DNA of 64,000 nucleotides. Source: Cherax quadricarinatus (lineage: Eukaryota; Arthropoda; Malacostraca; Decapoda; Parastacidae). The stretch's first letter is position 1; each line of letters opens with the position of its first letter. Below the pieces are notes generated by a model. That model saw only the letters and a list, made by a program, of their open reading frames with translations. It searched no databases and was not told the DNA's origin. A program made the position numbers and the translations under genes. Shown here piece by piece: positions 11,201 to 23,610 of the stretch. The DNA lies in the NCBI RefSeq assembly GCF_038502225.1, contig NC_091322.1:1416244-1480243 (forward strand), written 5' to 3'.

Positions 11201-14200
11201 ACCACCACCACCACCACCACCACCACCACCACCACCACACCGCTACATACCAACACAACATACACCACCACCACCACACCGCTACATACCAACACAACAT
11301 ACACCACCTCCACCACACCGCTACATCCCAACACAACATACACCACCACCACCACACCGCTACATACCAACACAACCTACACCACCACCACCACACCGCT
11401 ACATACCAACACAACCTACACCACCACCACCACACCGCTACATACCAACACAACATACACCACCACCACCACACCGCTACATCCCAACACAACCTACACC
11501 ACCTCCACCACACTGCCACCACCAACACAACCTACACCACCACCACAACCACACCGCTACATACCAACACAACATACACCACCACCACCACACCGCTACA
11601 TACCAACACAACCTACACCACCACCACCACACCGCTACATACCAACACAACATACACCACCACCACCACACCGCTACCACCAACACAACCTACACCACCT
11701 CCACCACACCGCTACATACCAACACAACATACACCACCACCACCACACCGCTACATACCAACACAACCTACACCACCTCCACCACACCGCTACATACCAA
11801 CACAACATACACCACCACCACAACCACACCGCTACATCCCAACACAACATACACCACCTCCACCACACTGCCACCACCAACACAACCTACACCACCACCA
11901 CAACCACACCGCTACATACCAACACAACATACACCACCTCCACCACACCGCCACCACCAACACAACATACACCACCTCCACCACACCGCTACCACCAGCA
12001 CAACCTACACCACCACCACCACCACCACACCGCTACATCCCAACACAACATACACTACCTCCACCACACCGCTACCACCAACACAACATACACCACCTCC
12101 ACCACACCGCTACCACCATCACAACATACACCACCACCACCTCCACCACACCGCTACATCCCAACACAACATACACTACCTCCACCACACCGCTACCACC
12201 AACACAACATACACTACCTCCACCACACCGCCACCACCAACACAACATACACCACCTCCACCACACCGCTACCACCAACACAACCTACACCACCACCACC
12301 ACCACACCGCTACATCCCAACACAACCTACACCACCTCCACCACACCGCTACATCCCAACACAACATACACCACCTCCACCACACCGCTACCACCAACAC
12401 AACCTACACCACCACCACCACCACACCGCCACCACCAACACAACCTACACCACCACCACCACACCGCTACCACCAACACAACCTACACCACCACCACCAC
12501 ACCGCTACATCCCAACACAACATACACCACCACCACCAACACAACCTACACCACCACCACCACACCGCTACCACCAACACAACCTACACCACCACCACCA
12601 CACCGCTACCACCAACACAACCTACACCACCACCACCACACCGCCACCACCAACACAACCTACACACCACCACCACACCGCTACCACCAACAACCTACAC
12701 CACCACCACCACACCGCTACCACCAACACAACCTACACACCACCACACCGCTACCACCAACAACCTACACCACCACCACCACACCGCTACCACCAACACA
12801 ACCTACACCACCACCACCACACCGCCACCACCAACACAACCTACACACCACCACCACACCGCCACCACCAACACAACCTACACCACCACCACCACACCGC
12901 TACCACCAACACAACCTACACCACCACCACCACACCGCTACCACCAACACAACCTACACCACCACCACCACACCGCCACCACCACACCGCCACCACCAAC
13001 ACAACCTACAACACCACCACCGCCACCACACCGCCACCACCAACACAACCTACACCACCACCACCACACCGCTACCACCAACACAACATACACCACCACA
13101 CCGCTACCACCAACACAACCTACACCACCACACCGTCACCACCAACACAACCTACACCACCACCACACCGCTACCACCAACACAACCTACACCACCACCA
13201 CCACACCGCCACCACCAACACAACCTACACCACCACCACCACACCGCTACCACCAACACAACCTACACCACCACCATCACACCGCTACCACCAACACAAC
13301 CTACACCACCACCACCACCACACCGCTACCACCAACACAACCTACACCACCACCACACCGCCACCACCAACAACCTACACCACAACCACCACACCGCTAC
13401 CACCAACACAACCTACACCACCACCACCACCACACCGCCACCACCAACACAACCTACACCACCACCACACCGCTACCACCAACACAACCTACACCACCAC
13501 CACCACACCACCACCACCAGCACAACCTACACCACCACCACCACACCGCTACCACCAACACAACCTACACCACCACCATCACACCGCTACCACCAACACA
13601 ACCTACACCACCACCACCACCACACCGCTACCACCAACACAACCTACACCACCACCACACCGCCACCACCAACACAACCTACACCACCACCACCACCACC
13701 ACACCGCTACCACCAACAACCTACACCACCACCACCACCACCACCACACCGCTACCACCAACACAACCTACACCACCACCATCACACCGCTACCACCAAC
13801 ACAACCTACACCACCACCACCACCACACCGCTACCACCACCACCACCACCACTACCACCACCACCACACCGCTACATCCCAACACAACATACACCACCTC
13901 CACCACACTGCTACCACCAACACAACCTACACCACCACCACCACCACCACCACACCGCTACATCCCAACACAACATACACCACCTCCACCACACCGCTAC
14001 CACCAACACAACCTACACCACCACCACCACCACACCGCTACATCCCAACACAACATACACCACCTCCACCACACCGCTACCACCAACACAACCTACACCA
14101 CCACCACCACCACCACCACCACACCGCTACATCCCAACACAACATACACCACCACCACCACCACCACACCGCTACATCCCAACACAACATACACCACCTC

Positions 14201-15850
14201 CACCACACCGCTACCACCAACACAACCTACACCACCACCACCACCACCACCACCACCACCACACCGCTACATCCCAACACAACATACACCACCTCCACCA
14301 CACCGCTACCACCAACACAACCTACACCACCACCACCACCACACCGCCACCACCAACACAACCTACACCACCACCACCACACCGCTACCACCAACACAAC
14401 CTACACCACCACCACCACACCGCTACATCCCAACACAACATACACCACCACCACCACACCGCCACCACCAACACAACCTACACCACCACCACCACACCGC
14501 TACCACCAACACAACCTACACCACCACCACCACACCGCTACCACCAACACAACCTACACCACCACCACCACACCGCCACCACCAACACAACCTACACACC
14601 ACCACCACACCGCTACCACCAACACAACCTACAACACCACCACCGCCACCACACCGCCACCACCAACACAACCTACACCACCACCACCACACCGCTACCA
14701 CCAACACAACCTACACCACCACACCGCCACCACCAACACAACCTACACCACCAACACCACCACACCGCTACCACCAACACAACCTACACCACCACCACCA
14801 CACCGCCACCACCAACACAACCTACACCACCACACCGCTACCACCAACACAACCTACACCACCACCATCACACCGCTACCACCAACACAACCTACACCAC
14901 CACCACCACCACACCGCTACCACCAACACAACCTACACCACCACCACACCGCCACCACCAACAACCTACACCACAACCACCACACCGCTACCACCAACAC
15001 AACCTACACCACCACCACACCGCCACCACCAACAACCTACACCACCACCACCACCACACCGCTACCACCAACACAACCTACAACACAACCACCACACCGC
15101 TACCACCAACACAACCTACACCACCACCACCGCCACCACCAACACAACCTACACCACCACCACCACCACACCGCTACCACCAACACAACCTACACCACCA
15201 CCACCACACCGCTACCACCAACACAACCTACACCACCACCACACCGCTACCACCAACACAACCTACACCACCACCACCGCCACCACCAACACAACCTACA
15301 CCACCACCACCACCACACCGCTACCACCAACACAACCTACACCACCACCACACCGCCACCACCAACACAACCTACACCACCACCACCACCACAGCGCCAC
15401 CACCAACACAACCTACACCACCAGCGCCACCACCAACACAACCTACACCACCACCACCACCACACCGCCACCACCACCAACACGACCTACACCACCACCA
15501 CACCGCCTCCACCAACACAACCTACGCCGCCACCACCAACACAACCTGCACCACCACCACCAAGACACCGCCACCACCAACACAACCTACACCACCACCA
15601 CACCGCCACCACCAACACAACCTCCACACCGCCACCACCAACACAACCTCCACACCGCCACCACCAACACGACCTACACACCGCCACCACCAACACAACC
15701 TGCTCCACCACCACACCGCCATCACCAACACGACCTACACACTGCCACCACCAACACAACCTACACCACCACCACACCGCCACCATCACCAACACGACCT
15801 ACACACCACCACCACCATCACAACCTACACCACCACCACAGTCTACACGC
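5239..15850. repeat. 10.6-kb CCA-rich minisatellite with higher-order structure
   Basis: The plus strand is almost only A and C. Variable units of roughly 30-50 bases combine a (CCA)n run with 'caccgctaccaccaacac', 'aacctaca', or the variant 'cgctacatcccaacacaac'. The (CCA)n length varies between units, reaching more than 40 bases near 7487-7530. Distinct variants recur at a fixed offset: 'ccatcacaccgc' near 6615 and 10418, a six-unit 'tacatccc' run at 5995-6220 and 9790-10020, and the long CCA run near 7490 and 11207. Most of 5.8-8.85 kb is therefore duplicated at 9.6-12.5 kb. Units after about 15,380 are more diverged. The frames of 3,650 and 3,563 codons (5156-16108 and 5202-15893) exist only because stop codons cannot occur in such sequence. 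Confidence 0.95.
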
Positions 15851-15959
15851 CATCATGGTGGTGGTCAACCCACGCGCCCCACAAACCGGTTAGACAGGTT
15901 TATGTATCTCAGGCAGGAGACACCGAGATCATTGTTTACATCACCACCAATGTGTTTGT

Positions 15960-16060
15960 CCAGCTCTTATGCACCTCCCCCCCTCCCCCTCCCCCTCCCT
16001 CTTTCCTCCCCCACACGCTCCCCTCTTCTCCCAGCCCGTTCCCTCACCTCCCCACTACTA
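15960..16060. repeat. Pyrimidine-rich tract
   Basis: Runs of C and CT (cccccctccccctcccc) follow the CCA array. Low complexity, with no coding signal. Confidence 0.6.
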
Positions 16061-16207
16061 CTCCCACTCGTGCTGAACAGGTGTTCGCTGCCTCACCTGT
16101 GCCGCTAGCTCTCACACACCTGTCATCCCCAGCCTCCCTCACAGCTGTTTCAACCCATATACACCTCTCTGTCCTGAGTCTTCAACCTCGCTTGTACACT
16201 TCTCTCA

Positions 16208-16440
16208 TATAAGCTTCTGTCAGTACTTCAGAATGGTTCAATGATTCCTCCTGTAAGCTGTTCTCTTGTTCTTCAGAAAAAAATTAATGTTTCTTTTGTA
16301 TTAGCTGTTGTCAGTACTTCAGGAAGGTTCAGTGCTTTCTCGTATAAGCAAGTGTCTGTACCTCAGAACAGTTCAATGTTCCTCTCGTATAAGCAGCTGT
16401 CTGTACTTCAGAAAGGCTCAGTGTTTCACGTTACTTCATT
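16208..16440. repeat. Imperfect tandem repeat, about 46 bp, four copies
   Basis: The word 'tgt(c)agtacttcag' plus 'ggttcaatg' and 'ctcgtataagc' recurs near 16216, 16309, 16353 and 16399. The two best units are 44-46 bases apart. The copies are diverged. Confidence 0.65.
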
Positions 16441-17500
16441 TGTCGTTCAGTTGAACGCTTCACTCATAAACACTAATATAACCCTCAAACCTTACTGGTG
16501 AGGTTGTGACACAGGGCGCCATGACGTGTTAGTGTGTCAAATAATGTGGCCTTCCCCGGAAATATAAAAACATATAAGGGAGTATGTAGACGTCATTGCA
16601 GATAGTTACCAGACTCGATTTCTTCACAACAGAATTAAATAAAAAAAATGTCTTTTTTTTCCATCAAGGGGGATTAAAAGTCTTAGGTTAGTAACTGCTG
16701 CTTTCACCAACAGCCAAAAGGTCCCTGTTTACCCCTGGTAATTATCTGAGTTTGTGGGGGAAGTCGTGCTGGCTATGTTCTGACTCCTAATTTCAAACTT
16801 ACTGATGTGACACCTTTATTGTATCTGTGGAGTCAGGTTCCACTGTCTCTCCTCATTCCTTCACCTTAGTCACAGACATTTCACTATTGTAAAGAAATTA
16901 AAATAGGTGACTATAGAAGGTACCTTAAACAGTGAAAATCTGACATACTGATGTCTACTGTGCTGACTTCCAAATTCCTGTTCGCAAGGCAAAACTTTTT
17001 TATCGCTTTTATCTTGTATTTATAGTTTCTCGTTGTGGTATGTTATAATTGATTATTGTTATGGATAGAGGACAACCTAACTTCAACAAGACATCTGCTG
17101 CAACCTGTTTGTGAGAGTCACAGAGATGGTTATGCCAGTTTAAGTGGATGGGTTTCACTATTCATTTCATAACATACCTTGATCAAACACTGACAGGTGT
17201 ATGTCTCTCAGCGTATATATACTGAAAGTTTACTTTATTTTTCATTCCAGACTGACGGAGTTACGTGCAGTCATAATGACCCTAGTATAGTCACTAAGCT
17301 TTAAACTTCATTACTCTATATCTTTATCACTTTTGTTGAAGTCTTTTCTGATATTCCTGTGGCTGTTGGGTGAGAAATTTATGCTCTTGCCCTCTTTATA
17401 TTGTTACTTCCGTGATAAAGAGCCTATTGTTGTCTTACCCATCTGTGTCTTCGAGTATTTTGCATGTTGGCCATATCCCCTCTAGTTTTGCGTTCTCCTT
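16441..17500. other. No gene or recognised repeat
   Basis: AT-rich, no long open frame, no tandem structure. Nothing I can name. Confidence 0.45.
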
Positions 17501-17550
17501 GAGTATACCTGGAGAGGGTTTCGGGGGTCAGCGCCCCCACGGCTGATGCA
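17500..17550 (-). mobile_element. LINE-A terminal scrap
   Basis: 'tatacctggagagggtttc' followed by 'gggggtcagcgcccccacgg' is the extreme 3' end of LINE-A in antisense, as at 19055-19095. The following 250 bases do not continue the element. Confidence 0.5.
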
Positions 17551-17814
17551 TCTTAAGAAGAGGATGATACCTTCAGTGTTTTTGTTGTTGGTACGAAGTT
17601 TCCAGTTTATTAACACACTAAACTTGGAAGTGTTGGTTTCTGTGCGATAACCGGAGAATTCATCTTCTGATTGGCTTTAAATTTTAACGCATTGATTTTA
17701 GGTAATGCTGATTTTAATTTGTTAATTTTATTAAACAGATTGGTTTCTAAGCAAGAACTAGAGAATACTTCTTCTGATCAGCTTTAAACCTTAAACACAG
17801 GCCTATCGTGCCTA

Positions 17815-18420
17815 GACAAAGGTTGAATGATTTTAGTCTTTGTACATACCAGTTGGTATGGTCCCTGTACCGGTATGGTCTCACATCTCGTATAAACTTA
17901 GTCAAACACCTTAATTTCTTGAAGTCCCTAGAACTGTACTACTTAGAAAATAGGCGAGAATGATGTTTCATAATCTGCACGGCGTGCAGGTTTGGGACCA
18001 ATCCTTTCATTAACTTCCAGGTGTAGCTTAGGATGCATCTTCCTCGCCTACGTTCTAAGGACTACAGTTATAGGGACTTCGAGCACTCCCAACTGAGTTT
18101 ATATGAGCTGTGAAAGTTCTCTGCATATTCTCCAGCTCAGCAGTTTCGGTTGCCTTGATGGGGGCCATTAGAACATAGGAGTATTTCAGTCTAGAGAGAC
18201 TGAGTGACCAGAAGTGTCAACATTCGTTTGGTATGTCTTGTTTTGAAGATTCTAGTTATCCAACCTATCACTTTTTTTCTTCTATTTTCGAAAAACAACA
18301 TTGTTGTGCTCCTTGCACATGAAATCTTCTGACACAACTCCCAGATCTCTCACACAGGATAAGTTGCGTACACAAAGTAATGAAATTCCTCCGGCTGATC
18401 TACGAAACTTCAGTAGAATG
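17815..18420 (-). mobile_element. LINE-A C-terminal region, decayed
   Basis: In antisense the order of conserved words matches 19380-19760: 'gtgcaggtttgggaccaatcc', 'aggtgtagc...atgcatct', 'cgttctaaggactaca', 'gagctgtgaaagttctctgc', 'attctccagctc', 'gccttgatgggggcc', 'gttttgaagattctagttat'. Frames are broken throughout. This corresponds to the region downstream of the reverse transcriptase catalytic core. Confidence 0.65.
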
Positions 18421-18474
18421 ATGAGACTATCGTCAACATTATATTACAAGTTCAGTAGCTGGGACTGAGCTGGG

Positions 18475-18530
18475 CTGGAACTGAGCCGCAGCGGCGTTGA
18501 CCCCTGAAAACATCCTTCAGGTATCCTTCA
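18475..18530 (+). mobile_element. LINE-A 3' terminal scrap, plus strand
   Basis: 'gagccgcagcggcgttgacc' and 'cctgaaaacatccttcagg' resemble the plus-strand LINE-A end at 50215-50262. It lies opposite in orientation to the neighbouring fragment at 17815-18420. Confidence 0.4.
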
Positions 18531-18544
18531 GGGTAGGATTATCA

Positions 18545-18680
18545 TCCCTAAGAATGGTGAAGGAGGGAAGACTGGAAGGGGAAGTGATGATGCAGGGGAG
18601 AGGAGTGAGGTAGAGGAAGAGGAGGGATAGTGGGACGTAGGGAGGGAGGATGGAAGGGAGGGAGTAACCTTCTCAACCAT
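18545..18680. repeat. Purine-rich low-complexity tract
   Basis: Almost only A and G on the plus strand (gaaggagggaag, gaggaagaggaggg, agggagggagg). A CCA-rich stretch follows at 18780-18890. Confidence 0.6.
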
Positions 18681-18954
18681 ACATTAGTCAGACCACACAG
18701 TGGGAGGGCAGACCGTGTAGGTCACTACCACCTCCACAGTCTGACTAACCAGACAATCAGCAGCGGAACCTGGTTTGAGCCCAAGAACCACCACTACCAC
18801 TGATAGTGCTATCACCATCGCTGTCACCACCCCTACCATAGCACCACTCCTGCCACCACCCATGCGATCACCACCACCACCAAGAGTCCAGCCACACGCT
18901 CACACTTAACTGTAACACACCGGAAACGAAGAAGCCGTTACTGTTGTTTCCCTG

Positions 18955-19050
18955 TGATCCAGGTGCTGGGGGAGACGGTGTTGGGGACGGGTGCTGGGGG
19001 AGACGGTGCTGGGGGAGAGGTTGGTGGCGTAGGGAAAGTTTGGAAGGGTG
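18955..19050. repeat. Short G-rich tandem repeat
   Basis: 'ggtgctgggggagac' occurs three times with small changes between 18960 and 19020. Confidence 0.6.
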
Positions 19051-19056
19051 AAAGGT

Positions 19057-20520
19057 ATATACCTGGAGGGTGTTCCGGGGGTCAACGCCCCCATGACCAG
19101 GCTTTGTGGTGGATCAGGGCCTGATTAACCAGGCTGTTACTGCTAGCCGCACGCAAACCTACGTACGGACCACAGCCCGGCTGGTCAAGTACTGACGTTA
19201 GGTACAGCTCCCTCTTGAAGACAGCCAGGGGTCTATTGGTGATCCCCTTTATGTATGCTGGGAGGCAATTGAACAGCCTTGGGCCCCTGACACTTATTTT
19301 GCTGTCTCTGTGCGTACTCACAGCTCCCCTTCTTTTCATTGGGGGATATTGCACTACCGGCAGTCTTTTGCTTTTGTAGGGAGTGATTTCCGTGTGCCCA
19401 ATTTAGGACTAGTTCGTCTAGGATTTTCCAAGTGTATATTATCATGTATCTCTCACTTGCGTTCCAAGGAGTACAGGTCAAGACTTAAACCGTTCCCAGT
19501 AATTTAGGTTCTTGTACTTATACGAGCAGTGAAAGTTCTCTATATATTCTCCAGGTCTGCAGTTTCGCCTGCCTTGAAAGGGGCCGTTAGTGTACAGTCT
19601 AGAGAGAACAAGCAATTCGATGAGAGTCATCATTGGCTTGGCATCATTATTTTTGAAGGTTCTCATTATCTACTCTGTCATTTTCGTAGCAGCTGTGGTG
19701 GAGACATTGTTTTGATCTTTAAAAGTAAGATCCTCTGTCATTATCACTCCCAGGTCCTTCACATTAATTTTTTGCTCTATTGTGTGGTTGGAATTTGTTT
19801 TATACTTCGTTACAGTTTTTATTTCCTCGAGTTTTCCATAACGGAGTTATTGAAGTTTGTCTCCATTGAACTTGATATTGTTTTCTGAGGCCCATTTAAA
19901 GACTTGGTTAATGTCCGCTTGGAAATTTGCAGTGTCCTTAATGGATGACACTGTCATGCAAATTCTGGTATCGTCAGCAGAGGAGGACACGGTGCTGTGG
20001 CTTACATTTCTGTCTGTGTCAGATATAAGGATGAGGAACAGGATGGGAGAGAGTACTATACCTTGTAGAACAGAGCTTTTCACTAGCCGTCTAGGAATTT
20101 TCTGTTTACTAGTACTCTTTGTGTTCTATGTGTTAGTAAGTTATAGATCCATCTAACCGCTTTTCTTGTTATTCCTTTATCAAGCATTTTGTGTGCTGTC
20201 ACACCATGATCCCAGTTGTCGAAGGCTGTCGCAGAGTCTGTGTATATTACATCTGCATTTTGTTTGTCCTCCAGTGTATCCAAGACCATGTCATAGTGGT
20301 CTCGGTGATTGAAGAATTCATTTAGATTGTCGACCCTTAGTCTGATTAACGACTTAGTAAATGCCGAGTCATATTGGGACTTGAGTATCTCACTCATTTG
20401 TTTGCTGTCATCTATTTAAGTCTCGTCTCGTTAAAGCAGGAGCCCAATACTGGGTGTGGTTTTTGCCCTAGACTTGGCATGAAAGAAAAATTTTGGAGAA
20501 AGTTTGCAATAAAGCTAGTG
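19057..20520 (-). mobile_element. LINE-A: best reverse transcriptase copy, broken
   Basis: This is an antisense non-LTR retrotransposon of Jockey/CR1 type. Translation of 20397-20083 gives the region around motif A (YTDSATAFDNWDHGV, where an active enzyme has D..KAFD..DH). The frame at 20083-19847 gives motif B (VLQGIVLSPILFLILISD) and motif C as SADD at about 19981-19970, where the family usually has FADD or YADD. Downstream frames (19666-19082) carry the conserved C-terminal block RGPRLFNCLPAYIKGI and then the 3' end with its 'cgggggtcaacgccccc' hallmark near 19076. At least four frame changes separate these pieces, so no protein can be made. The 5' part (endonuclease) is absent; 20400-20520 looks like the endonuclease-reverse transcriptase linker. 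Confidence 0.8.
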
Positions 20521-20527
20521 AAGAGTA

Positions 20528-20690
20528 CCTGGAATCTACCTGGACGTCGTTCTGGGGGTCAACGCCCCTGCGGCCCGTCCTCGACTAGGCTTCCCGGTGG
20601 ATCAGGGCCTGATCAACCACGCTGTTATTACTGGCCGCACGCAATCCAACATACGAACCACAGCCCGGCTGATCGGGCCAAGCCTAGCTA
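20528..20690 (-). mobile_element. LINE-A 3' end, separate truncated copy
   Basis: Starts with 'acctggaatctacctgga' and runs through 'gggggtcaacgcccctgcgg', 'tcccggtggatcagggcctg' and 'cacagcccggctgatcgggc'. It abuts the broken 5' end of the longer copy at 19057-20520, so one truncated insertion sits beside or inside another. Confidence 0.7.
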
Positions 20691-20827
20691 CAGAGGTAAA
20701 AGAAACCTTAAAACCGGTCACAGGTAAACCACAAATAAAGCCGTTCAGGGGGAAGAAGTTTGTAAGGTGTTGGAGTAACTACGTTAAATTTCTTCCGTAT
20801 TCGCTCTCACAAACTCAAAATACTCTA

Positions 20828-20957
20828 CTTGCCTGTGTTAGTGGAACTGGTGGGTCGGGTCTGCCACGGACTTGCCTGTGTTAGTGGAACTGGTGGGTCG
20901 GGTCTGCCACGGACTTGCCTGTGTTAGTGGAACTGGTGGGTCGGGTCTGCCACGGAC
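20828..20957. repeat. 43-bp tandem triplication
   Basis: Three identical 43-base units containing 'ttgcctgtgttagtggaact' start near 20828, 20871 and 20914. Identity of all copies suggests recent amplification. They are followed by about 120 bases of unrecognised sequence. Confidence 0.85.
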
Positions 20958-21080
20958 ACACTAGTAAGCACCCTGTTACTACTAGTTCACAGTGTACAGT
21001 TGGCTGATACCAGACATGTTAAGCAAATGCCCTAAATTTGCTTGCAACAGTCGAGTCACAAAAATGATACGTACGCAGAT

Positions 21081-21396
21081 TGTTACAAAAAAACGCGATT
21101 CTAAAAGCTTAGAGATCTCCAGTGAATACTAGAAAGGACTGCCCTTCTAGCATCCAGCCTGTTCCTGGGTTTTCGTAACAAATAGTCAGTATCCTTGTCC
21201 AATTATCCATTAAAATTCAGTATTATTCAGTAGTGCTTCAGGATTACAACTGGTAGGCTACTAACTAGAGAAATTAAAATTTAATAAATTTATTAAGTCT
21301 GGAGGTATATTATCAAATTAAATTAAATTAATCACAGTAATCAAAATAATATCACATCTCTCGAGTTCAATATTATTGTGCTGAAAGCACATATTG
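21081..21396 (-). repeat. Module B' of compound inverted structure
   Basis: About 315 bases that are the reverse complement of 22298-22604. Shared landmarks are 'aaacgcgattctaaaagc', 'ggactgcccttctagcatcc' and 'ctcgagttcaatattattg'. There are several small differences between the arms. Confidence 0.85.
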
Positions 21397-22304
21397 TTGC
21401 AACCCCTGAATGGGTTACAATGATTATGTATATATAATGTATATTACCTTTTCATTTAATTTTATATTGCTTATATTTGCGATAATAGCTAAATCGTAAA
21501 TGTATGACTTTATATTATTATTTGACTGTTATATTGTTATTTGACTTATGTTGTTAGGATGTACATAATATGTGCTCAGTTAAGTCTTGATTGTCAAACT
21601 ACTGTAATCATCGCTTGTCGCTCGTTAGACTGCCGGCTTCTGAGCTGTGCTGTCCACGGAGCTATCACGTGATCGAGGGGGGGGGTGTCCTCACCTCTCG
21701 TGAAGTATTCAGTCTGCTCTAGACTCGCTTGGTGGTTGGACAGATTGTCTGTCTCATTATTCTTGTTAGTTCTGTAGAACTCTGTTCACAGAACATTGTA
21801 TAGACTTAGTGATTTTCGACGTTGTACTGAGGTTGTGTGTCACATAGACACTCTGAACATCTCAGGTCCTTAGCTATAGCTTCTGACCTAATTTTGTACT
21901 GGTTTCTGTGTATTGTCACAGTCAGGGTTTTTCCTATGCTGAACTTAGATTCAGTAGTATGGGAGTTTTGTAACTTTCGTGGAGGATCTGCTGATGGTCC
22001 CTACTTAGTGTCGTTATATTATCTCCCAGTTCCTGATTCTGTGTCGCAGTCGCTTGATATTGCATTGCTATTGGGCTTAGCATTCTTTGTTGTTCAAGCA
22101 GACTGTTGGGGTTGCCAGTCGGTCAAGAAGTTAGTTTATTTGAGGACTTTGTCGGTCACTTGTTTAAGTCTTATTCGAGTCTTGAGACATAGCGAACTAC
22201 TTAAGAGCACTTACACACATACACACTTACTTGTACATATTTGTAATATCTTATTAAATGTTAATGTACCAGACGGTACTTAAGAATTATAAATGTGATA
22301 TGTG
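21395..22304 (+). mobile_element. Module A, LTR-like, first copy
   Basis: About 910 bases starting TGTTGCAACCCCTG and ending near 'aattataaatgtgatatgtg'. The inverted second copy is at 22601-23489. In the second copy the outward reading continues ...ATGTGTTACA, so the module may have TG...CA ends, as LTRs do. The two open frames (148 codons here, 65 in the other copy) show stops and frame changes relative to each other, so I read the module as non-coding. No primer-binding site, polypurine tract or pol genes are present. The LTR call is an inference. Confidence 0.5.
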
Positions 22305-22604
22305 CTTTCAGCACAATAATATTGAACTCGAGAGATTGATTTTATTTTGATTGCTGTAATTAATTTAATTTGATAATATACCTCTAGACTTAATAAATTT
22401 ATTAAATTTTAATTTCTCTAGTTAGTAGCCTACCAGTTGTAATCCTGAAGCACTATTGAATAATACTGAATTTTAATGGATAATTGGACAAGGATACTGA
22501 CTACTTGTTACGAAAACCCAGTAACAGGCTGGATGCTAGAAGGGCAGTCCTTTCTAGTATTCACTGGAGATCTCTAAGCTTTTAGAATCGCGTTTTTTGT
22601 AACA
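22298..22604 (+). repeat. Module B of compound inverted structure
   Basis: Begins 'atatgtgctttcagcac' and ends 'cgcgttttttgtaaca'. It sits as the spacer between A and inverted A, and is itself the inverted partner of 21081-21396. Confidence 0.85.
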
Positions 22605-23489
22605 CATATCACATTTATAATTCTTAAGTACCATCTGGTACATTAACATTTAATAAGATATTACAAATATGTACAAGTTTGTGTATGCGTGTAAGTGCTC
22701 TAAGTAGTTCACTATGTCTCACGACTCGACTAGACTTAAACAAGTGACTGACAAAGTCCTCTAATAAACTAACTTCCTAACCGACTGGCAACCAGAACAG
22801 TCTGCTTGAACAATAAAAAGAATGCTAAGCCCAATAGCAATACAACAAGCGACTGCGACACAGAATCAGGAACAAGGAGATAATATAACGACACTAAGTA
22901 GGGACCATCTGCAGATCCTCCACAAAAGTCACAAAACTCCCATACTACTGAATCTAAGTTCAGCATAAGAAAATACCCGACTGTGATAATACACAGAAAC
23001 CAGTATAAGTTAAGTCAGAAGCTATAGTTCTGGACCTGAGATGTTCAGAGTGTCTATGTGACACAACCTCAGTACAACGTCGAAAATCACTAAGTCTATA
23101 CAAGGTTCTGTGAACAGAGTTCTACAGAACTAACAAGAATAATGAGACAGACAATCTGTCCAACCTCCAAGAGAGTCTAGAGCAGACTGAATACTTTAGG
23201 CGAGGTGAGGACACCCCCCCCTCGATCACGTGATAGCTACATGGACAACTGCAGCTCAGAAGCCGGCAGTCTAACGAGCTACAAGCGATAATTACAGTAG
23301 TTTGACAATCAAGACTTGAACTGAGCACTTAGTATGTTACATCCTAACAACATAAGTCAAATAACAATATAAAGCAATACATTTACGATTTAGCTATTAT
23401 CGCAAATATAAGCAATATAAAATTATATGAAAAGGTAATATACATTATATATATACATAATCATTGCAACCCATTCAGGGGTTGCAACA
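22601..23489 (-). mobile_element. Module A', inverted second copy
   Basis: Reverse complement of 21395-22304 with scattered substitutions and small indels. It ends at 'ccattcaggggttgcaaca', the mirror of the start of A. The two copies are clearly homologous along their whole length but not identical. Confidence 0.7.
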
Positions 23490-23544
23490 CAGATATACTC
23501 CTGTTAACCCTTTAGGGACCTAATTCCTAGGCCTTTTTTGTTTA

Positions 23545-23610
23545 TATATGTTCTTTATCGTCCACAGGATGGATATCTGATGCACAATAAAGTAGCCGCT
23601 TCTACATGAA
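23545..23610. repeat. Interspersed repeat R2, copy 2 (right half)
   Basis: 'tatcgtccacaggatggata' and 'gcacaataaagtagccgctt' match 1397-1445. The left half of the same repeat lies at about 21025-21055, on the other side of the B'-A-B-A' structure. Positions 23611-24077 hold no recognised gene. Confidence 0.5.

Noticed and set aside
5156..16108. Open frames of 3,650 and 3,563 codons rich in Thr, Pro and His
   Set aside because: They lie in an A/C-only minisatellite where stop codons cannot form. Two overlapping frames are open at once, and the units vary by indels of any size. No gene.
21837..22283. 148-codon protein in module A
   Set aside because: The inverted copy keeps only part of the frame, with shifts and stops. 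The pattern fits a non-coding LTR-like module.
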